DNA from: an uncultured Devosia sp.
Lineage (GTDB): Bacteria > Pseudomonadota > Alphaproteobacteria > Rhizobiales > Devosiaceae
Length of the DNA stretch: 6,264 nt
Assembly: GCA_946481445.1 (NCBI GenBank)
Contig: CAMLOA010000129.1
Coordinates: 1 to 6,264, forward strand
Direction of reading: 5' to 3'
Shown: positions 5,186 through 6,264 of the stretch, one piece after another
Layout: the number at the start of each line of letters is the position of its first letter
Numbering within the stretch: the stretch's first letter is position 1
Translations under genes and position numbers: made by a program
Notes under the pieces: generated by a model
What the model was told of the DNA's origin: nothing
Database searches by the model: none
The model's input: only the letters and a program-made list of their open reading frames with translations

Positions 5186-6264
5186 ATGAATTCGAATGAG
5201 AGACTGGCCGTGCCGGCCTCGCCGCGCGCCATGCGCGTGGTGATGGATGGCATAGGCAGCGAACTGCAAACCTATTCCAGCAGCAACCTGCAGATCGTCA
5301 AGCAGACCAAGCTGCTGGCCATCAACGCCATTATCGAGGCCGCGCGGGCGGGAGATGCCGGCAAGGGCTTTGCGGTGGTTGCCGACGAGGTGCAGCGGCT
5401 GGCGGACCGGGCCGCCGACATCGCCACGCGCTTCCAGGACGTGCTGGTTGGGCGCATCGCACTCAGCCGCTCGATGTCGGAGACGCTGGTGGACGAACTG
5501 GAGGGCGTGCGCCTGGTCGACATGGCCCAGACGCTGGTGCAGCTGATCGTCCGCAACCTTTACGAGCGCACGGCCGACGTCCGCTGGTGGGCGACCGACA
5601 CGGCATTCTGGCAGGCCCTATCGGGCGAGGGAACAGCCGCCTTCGCGGCCGAGCGGCTGGCCACGATCAACCGGTTCTACAGCGTCTATTGCGACCTTGT
5701 GCTGACCGATGCCAATGGCCGCGTCGTCGCCAGCGCCAATCCGGCGCACAGCCGCGCGCTGGCCGGGGCGGATTTTTCGCGCGAAGAGTGGTTTCGCAAG
5801 GCAAGGGCGACCCGCTCGGGCGAAGAGTATGTGGTGGGCGAGGTTGCCCCGAGCCCGCATCACGGCGGGCGCGAAGTCCTGGTCTATGGCACTGCCGTGC
5901 GGGCGGGCGGGCGCAATGATGGCCCGGTCATCGGCACGCTGGGCGTCTATTTCGACTGGCAGGCGCAGGGGCGCTCCATCGTCGAGACCGAGGCGGCCCT
6001 GCCGCCACAGGTGGCCGAACGGACCGAGGTGATGCTGCTCGACGGTGCGGGGCGCATCATCGCCACAACGCGGCCGGACAACCTGTTCCGTACGTTCGAC
6101 CTGCAGGCCGGGGAGCGGCAGCGCGGCAGCTATTACGATGGCGCGGGCAATATCGTCGCCTTTGCCCGTACCCTGGGCTACCAGGAATATGACGGGCTGG
6201 GCTGGTGGGGCGTGATCGTGCAGCGCACCGAACAGGACCAATCGATCCGCGATGCTATCGCCAG
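5186..6264 (+). CDS. Soluble methyl-accepting chemotaxis-type protein, MCP tip followed by Cache sensor (cut by right edge)
   Basis: The first 359 codons are present with no stop before the right edge. Residues about 21-90 form the MCP signalling hairpin: the tip includes [20 protein letters not shown] (41-60) and [16 protein letters not shown] (61-76), matching the conserved segment that touches CheA and CheW. A helical linker follows (about 95-140, with [20 protein letters not shown]). Then comes a region resembling a double Cache sensor: [18 protein letters not shown] (171-188), the [10 protein letters not shown] motif (197-206), GTLGVYFDW (250-258), and a second module with [18 protein letters not shown] (282-299). 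No signal peptide or transmembrane helix is seen, so the sensor appears to be cytoplasmic. The signalling helices are much shorter than in classical receptors and the order is reversed (signalling first, sensor second). GGGA seven bases upstream gives a modest SD, and no in-frame start lies close upstream. What follows the Cache region, and the ligand, cannot be seen. Confidence 0.85.
   Translation, partial: MNSNERLAVPASPRAMRVVMDGIGSELQTYSSSNLQIVKQTKLLAINAIIEAARAGDAGKGFAVVADEVQRLADRAADIATRFQDVLVGRIALSRSMSETLVDELEGVRLVDMAQTLVQLIVRNLYERTADVRWWATDTAFWQALSGEGTAAFAAERLATINRFYSVYCDLVLTDANGRVVASANPAHSRALAGADFSREEWFRKARATRSGEEYVVGEVAPSPHHGGREVLVYGTAVRAGGRNDGPVIGTLGVYFDWQAQGRSIVETEAALPPQVAERTEVMLLDGAGRIIATTRPDNLFRTFDLQAGERQRGSYYDGAGNIVAFARTLGYQEYDGLGWWGVIVQRTEQDQSIRDAIA

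Noticed and set aside
5618..6241. 207-codon minus-strand open frame opposite the chemoreceptor
   Set aside because: The plus-strand frame carries the MCP tip and Cache motifs continuously to the window edge.
1..6264. Mobile element, CRISPR array, tRNA or rRNA, or a defence or biosynthetic cluster
   Set aside because: No transposase or integrase, terminal repeats, regularly spaced repeats or RNA-gene sequence was seen, and no gene belongs to a known defence or secondary-metabolite core family.

Overview
The window is a dense, GC-rich stretch of bacterial chromosome with eight protein genes, two of them cut by the window edges. The protein families point to an alphaproteobacterium, most likely of the order Hyphomicrobiales (a Devosia- or Rhizobium-like genome). 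The pointers are a GlxA-type regulator next to a cysteine hydrolase, a periplasmic PQQ sugar dehydrogenase, a DUF2461 protein, a CTTGAC-type -35 element and a soluble Cache chemoreceptor. This placement is an inference from gene style; no rRNA or other marker is present.

Layout, left to right. Positions 1-205 (minus) hold the N-terminal part of greA, the transcript-cleavage elongation factor. A 186-base divergent spacer separates it from an exported PQQ-dependent aldose-type sugar dehydrogenase (392-1531, plus). That gene converges, with a gap of only 3 bases, on a minus-strand run: a GlxA-like AraC regulator with a DJ-1/PfpI domain (1535-2515), an isochorismatase-family cysteine hydrolase (2512-3069) whose stop overlaps the regulator's start as ATGA, and a TetR-family repressor (3188-3766). 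The TetR gene is divergent from a small SnoaL/NTF2-like gene (3839-4252, plus). A DUF2461 gene (4373-5050, plus) follows, and then the first 359 codons of a soluble chemoreceptor-like protein (5186 to the right edge, plus) with an unusual order: MCP signalling tip first, Cache sensor after it.

How the genes may work together. The clearest regulatory unit is the tetR/SnoaL-like pair. The 72-base spacer holds two related 17-bp palindromes, centres 25 bp apart, lying over both predicted promoters, so TetR probably represses both itself and the SnoaL-like gene. The tetR start has no Shine-Dalgarno sequence, and a -10-like hexamer ends 6 bases before the ATG, so its mRNA may be leaderless. The hydrolase and GlxA-like regulator form a second, translationally coupled unit. 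The remaining genes look like independent neighbours. I see no mobile element, CRISPR array, tRNA or rRNA, and no strong intrinsic terminator. Apart from the chemoreceptor architecture and the operator arrangement, this looks like ordinary chromosomal content rather than a new defence or biosynthetic system.
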